From: a virus
IMG/VR virus record: IMGVR_UViG_3300008516_000138
Location: 1 to 46,011 of that record
DNA: 46,011 bases
Reading direction: 5' to 3' (one strand)
The position numbers and the translations under genes were made by a program. How positions within the stretch are numbered: position 1 is the stretch's first letter; every line of letters starts with the position of its first letter. The notes under the pieces were generated by a model that saw only the letters and a program-made list of their open reading frames with translations, did not search any database and was not told the origin of the DNA. This document shows, piece by piece, positions 43,417 through 46,011 of this stretch.

Positions 43417-45125
43417 GCCGCACCTCCCGGTGCCACTCCGCCAGCACCCATCAACGCTTCCATCGGAGAACCCGGCTGGGGGGCTGTACTCATAGCCTTG
43501 CCAGCATCGGCACCAGTTTTCGCTAGTTCCGCCTGTTGCATCATCTGTTGTATCTTCGCTCTCTGTTCGCGGATCTTCTTGACTTCCTCGTCGCTTCTCA
43601 CGTCTTTCTCGGGCATCCCGTGAGCGTTCGCTAAATCTTCCATCACCTCGTCACCGTTAATTCGATCAACAGAATCGGGCCAATATGCGGCGACCTTATC
43701 AGCAGTTTCCAGGAAACTCATAATCCCATGAGTCTTGAACAACATGCGTTGCGCCTGATACAACGGCCCTAGATACTCGATGTCCAGCTCCGTGGCCCCA
43801 AGCTCGTACAGAATATCCGGGGGTTCCGGGAGTCTTCCAGCTTTTCGGGCCAGCATAGCCGAGCGTTCGGTCAGCCTGTCCAACACATCACCGATAAACC
43901 GATAGATAATAGGAGCCAATACAGTAGATTTCTCACCCATCTTCTGAGCCACTTCGAAAGCCGTCATCTGTTTCTCGGCCAGCAGCAAACTCAGGAAGAA
44001 GTCATAAAAGAAGTGACGCTTGACACTTTTTTCTATCCTGTCCATCTGATCCACGAGAAAGGGTATCTGGATACCAACATTAACTCCCTGGATCTGCCCG
44101 GGCTGGTCCCCTGCCCGTAACCAGTTTGCACCGCCAGGGTTAAGATCAATCATGCCCCGTCGTTCTATTGCAGCTTCATACGGAGGATCCGCAAGCTTCT
44201 GTCCACTGACAATATTAACTTCCGACATCCGATTCGCCATCTTGACATCTTTAAGAGCGTTGCTGCCCGGGCAACGCGGATACGTTTCGCCGCTATCCAA
44301 AATGCACCGATACGCTACGGTGGGCATGGTCTCAAACCCGCTTTCACCAAGAATCGAGCCTTTTTTGATGTCCACGTAGTAAGAAGCAAACGGCATGTGT
44401 TTGACGCTCTTCAGTCCCTCTATCCGCTCTTCCCGGGGCAAGACGATCCATAGAATACTGAACTCTTTCAACGGCTGATCTTTGGCAGCTTGTACACGTT
44501 CCGGGTGTAACTTCTCTTCGCCAAAATACTTCACGGCATTTCGGTTGGAAATGTTGTATTCCCTCAGTATCATGTCAACTTCCCCATCCTCATTAACGCC
44601 GATATACATCTCGATGGGATGGAAGACGTGATACAGTAATTTGTGCTTCTTTGAGTGTTCGGTTGTGAAACAATAACCGGGTCCAATACTTACCCCGTCC
44701 CGCAGAAGCACGCCAAGAGCCTGATAAAACCCCCCGCAGTTTCCACCAGAGTTTTTAAACTCGGCATACATGGCCTCTTCATATTCCTGTAAATACCGTT
44801 TGATTTCCGGAATATCATTTAAGTTCGGCACACCGGGAACACGCCCAACCTGATATCGATTCCATTTGTAGACTGGCGAAGCCATGTATCCCAGAATCCC
44901 GTCTGAACATACCTGAACAACATGATTACCGATCCCGTCAAAAACGTTGTCCTCGGTGGTCATGCCTTTTGCGTTGCTACCCCGCATCAAAATCTCGCGG
45001 TTGGGCAACAGGTACTCGGCTTGCTTCTGCCATCTAGCCTCGTGGGGTTTACGCTGTTTCTTAAAAAGACCCAGGGTTGCAATAAGCGCCTGAGCCAGTT
45101 TCTTCTCTTCTACGGTCTCAGCCAT
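43413..45125 (-). CDS. Portal (head-tail connector) protein
   Basis: 570 aa from ATG 45125, whose A is shared with the upstream TAA; AAGGAG is eight bases before it. KKQRKPHEARWQKQAEYLLP, VCSDGILGYMASPVYKWNRY, GVSIGPGYCFTTEH and IRMSE-type ANRMSEVNIVSGQKLADPPY are typical of the podovirus head-tail connector family. It forms the dodecameric ring through which DNA enters and to which terminase and the tail bind. The C-terminus is Ala/Gly/Pro-rich. Confidence 0.9.
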   Translation of the reverse strand: MAETVEEKKLAQALIATLGLFKKQRKPHEARWQKQAEYLLPNREILMRGSNAKGMTTEDNVFDGIGNHVVQVCSDGILGYMASPVYKWNRYQVGRVPGVPNLNDIPEIKRYLQEYEEAMYAEFKNSGGNCGGFYQALGVLLRDGVSIGPGYCFTTEHSKKHKLLYHVFHPIEMYIGVNEDGEVDMILREYNISNRNAVKYFGEEKLHPERVQAAKDQPLKEFSILWIVLPREERIEGLKSVKHMPFASYYVDIKKGSILGESGFETMPTVAYRCILDSGETYPRCPGSNALKDVKMANRMSEVNIVSGQKLADPPYEAAIERRGMIDLNPGGANWLRAGDQPGQIQGVNVGIQIPFLVDQMDRIEKSVKRHFFYDFFLSLLLAEKQMTAFEVAQKMGEKSTVLAPIIYRFIGDVLDRLTERSAMLARKAGRLPEPPDILYELGATELDIEYLGPLYQAQRMLFKTHGIMSFLETADKVAAYWPDSVDRINGDEVMEDLANAHGMPEKDVRSDEEVKKIREQRAKIQQMMQQAELAKTGADAGKAMSTAPQPGSPMEALMGAGGVAPGGAA

Positions 45126-45418
45126 TAACCCCTCTCCTTGGGATACATCCACGGTTGCGCCCACGGTTCAACCGTCACCTTGCCACGCTGCCACATTTTC
45201 TTTTTCTCATTCCAGGCAAACCCCTCTTTTTGCATGGCCTGGACCTGGGATTGCCACTGGGCCAGTTCGTCTTCCGAGGGACCGCGCAGAGCCTTGAGTC
45301 TGGATTTGATACCACGAATCAACGGGATAGGCGTTCCGTGTTCAGCACCCCGGGCCACGGGGTTGGGATTACGTTGTAACCATTTAGTCGATCTAAACGG
45401 AATGCGTTCGTCAGCCAT
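45125..45418 (-). CDS. Small protein between terL and portal, 97 aa
   Basis: ATG 45418 with GGAGG five bases upstream (a TTG at 45430 would overlap that site). MADERIPFRSTKWLQRNPNP, then ELAQWQSQVQAMQKEGFAWN and KVTVEPWAQPWMYP. Basic, Trp/Pro-containing, one helix. Translationally joined to the portal gene (TAATG). No family recognised; a portal or packaging accessory by position. Confidence 0.7.
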   Translation of the reverse strand: MADERIPFRSTKWLQRNPNPVARGAEHGTPIPLIRGIKSRLKALRGPSEDELAQWQSQVQAMQKEGFAWNEKKKMWQRGKVTVEPWAQPWMYPKERG

Positions 45419-45431
45419 GATTGCCTCCAAT

Positions 45432-45469
45432 AAAAAACCCCACCAGAGCCTTGCGGTGATCCGGTGGGG
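45432..45469 (-). terminator. Intrinsic terminator after terL
   Basis: Minus strand CCCCACC (45469-45463) pairs with GGTGGGG (45444-45438), followed by TTTTTT. It lies between terL and the portal operon. A possible TTGTCG/TATAAC promoter (about 45481-45508) upstream would be attenuated by it. Confidence 0.85.
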
Positions 45470-45531
45470 ACCAAATGTTATATCGTAACTGCAGATAGCG
45501 ACAAACGGTGTCGTTGTCTACAGTAGAAATG

Positions 45532-46011
45532 TTATCTCAACGAATTGTACCGTCTTGTCCCTTCCAGCGGATCATATCGGTCTCGCCGCTGCTGCTGCAA
45601 CAACATCGGCACCGGGTCTCGAGCGTCTGGCCGCAGGTCCGGAGCAAACAACCGCACCATCACGTACTGCAACGCATCGTGAATGTGCGAGTACTTGTTC
45701 TTCAGTATGTTGGGCAGAAACTCACCCATCAGACTCTTGTTCTGCGGGTAACAGTATCCACCCAAAAACCCGTTGATCAGTCGTGTGCAGCTGGGATCAA
45801 TCAATATCCCGTCTATCCGCCCCAACATCTGATCCACGGATTCTATTCGAGCCTGTACATTCTGCTCACTCGGGGCCACCGCTACCCCGCACTGAGCCAT
45901 CAGCTTGGCGTTACTGGTAAATCCGCCCTCTTTCTTTGAGTACTCAGCATTCCCCGCAGGGTCCGCCCAGTGCTCGACAGCTTTTGCCCCCGGAAACGCC
46001 AGGTTCATTTG
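45532..46011 (-). CDS. terL: Terminase large subunit, C-terminal part (cut by right edge)
   Basis: 159 codons to the stop, open to the window edge (so the Met at 46008 is not the start). HWADPAGNAEYSKKEGGFTS, GVAVAPSEQNVQARIESVDQ, ILIDPSCTRLINGFLGGYCY and SHIHDALQYVMVRLF are the RNase H-like nuclease domain with its acidic residues and the terminal SH-DALQY. Cuts the concatemer during packaging. Pairs with the ATPase end at 1-134. Confidence 0.9.
   Translation of the reverse strand, partial: QMNLAFPGAKAVEHWADPAGNAEYSKKEGGFTSNAKLMAQCGVAVAPSEQNVQARIESVDQMLGRIDGILIDPSCTRLINGFLGGYCYPQNKSLMGEFLPNILKNKYSHIHDALQYVMVRLFAPDLRPDARDPVPMLLQQQRRDRYDPLEGTRRYNSLR

Noticed and set aside
45481-45508. Late promoter upstream of the portal operon
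   Set aside because: TTGTCG-16-TATAAC is weak and lies before an intrinsic terminator, so not listed as a feature.
1-46011. CRISPR array, integrase, attachment site or insertion sequence
   Set aside because: No spaced repeat array, recombinase motif or transposase seen; the only mobile elements recognised are homing endonuclease genes.

Overview
The window is almost all of the genome of a tailed phage with a short (podovirus-type) tail. Both edges lie in the large terminase gene: its TTG start and Walker A region (GPVGSGKT) are at 134-1 on the minus strand, and its nuclease C-terminus is at 46011-45532. The two pieces do not join in frame and give only about 203 residues, so the middle of that gene (my estimate is 250-300 codons) is missing and the rest of the genome is here. 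Nearly every gene is on the minus strand and packed with ATGA/GTGA/TAATG overlaps. Only two small genes, both apparently leaderless, are on the plus strand. No integrase, CRISPR array or DNA polymerase was seen.

Layout in the direction of minus-strand transcription. (a) 26.1-22.6 kb, control region: two sets of divergent promoters (TTGACT / TAATAT type), a plus-strand ribbon-helix-helix regulator, a plus-strand membrane peptide, two HNH endonucleases and small membrane proteins. (b) 22.6-10.9 kb, early/replication: SSB-like protein with an acidic DIPF tail, PD-(D/E)XK exonuclease, restriction-alleviation (Lar) type zinc protein, NinG, an MT-A70 adenine methyltransferase, a PD-(D/E)XK-like nuclease, a replisome organizer, a cytosine-5 methyltransferase, DnaB helicase and an Nmad1-like protein. 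(c) 10.9-6.9 kb: metallophosphoesterase, radical SAM protein, a DPPY-type DNA methyltransferase, a sigma-region-2-like protein and tRNA-Thr. (d) 6.9-2.2 kb: a 350-nt structured intergenic segment with a tRNA-like T-arm, three fibre/spike genes, a SAM methyltransferase, tRNA-Asn and tRNA-Met. (e) 2.1-0 kb: two secreted paralogues, a GIY-YIG endonuclease, a possible small terminase and the terL start. (f) 46.0-28.4 kb, virion: terL end, portal, Bbp19-like protein, HNH, scaffold, glycosyltransferase, major capsid protein, Bbp16-like cement, tail adaptor, nozzle with an inserted seven-blade propeller, and three ejection proteins. (g) 28.3-26.1 kb, lysis: lipoprotein, membrane-anchored coiled coil, amidase endolysin, holin, a Trp-rich micro-membrane protein, and two spanin-like genes nested in different frames.

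Host: unknown. The spanin-like genes and lipoprotein point to a host with an outer membrane. The replisome organizer is of a kind best known from Firmicutes phages. A diderm Firmicute would satisfy both, but this is inference. Replication appears to use the host polymerase, with phage DnaB, organizer and SSB. Three DNA methyltransferases of different classes plus a Lar-like protein suggest heavy investment in evading restriction.

Notable points: the structured RNA candidate at 6534-6890, the propeller and FCCH-like insertions in the tail proteins, the nested lysis genes, a cytosine methyltransferase whose second frame also reads like a methyltransferase C-terminus, a repeated two-tier leader hairpin, and a recurrent GGGGAACTTGG initiation element with TTG starts.
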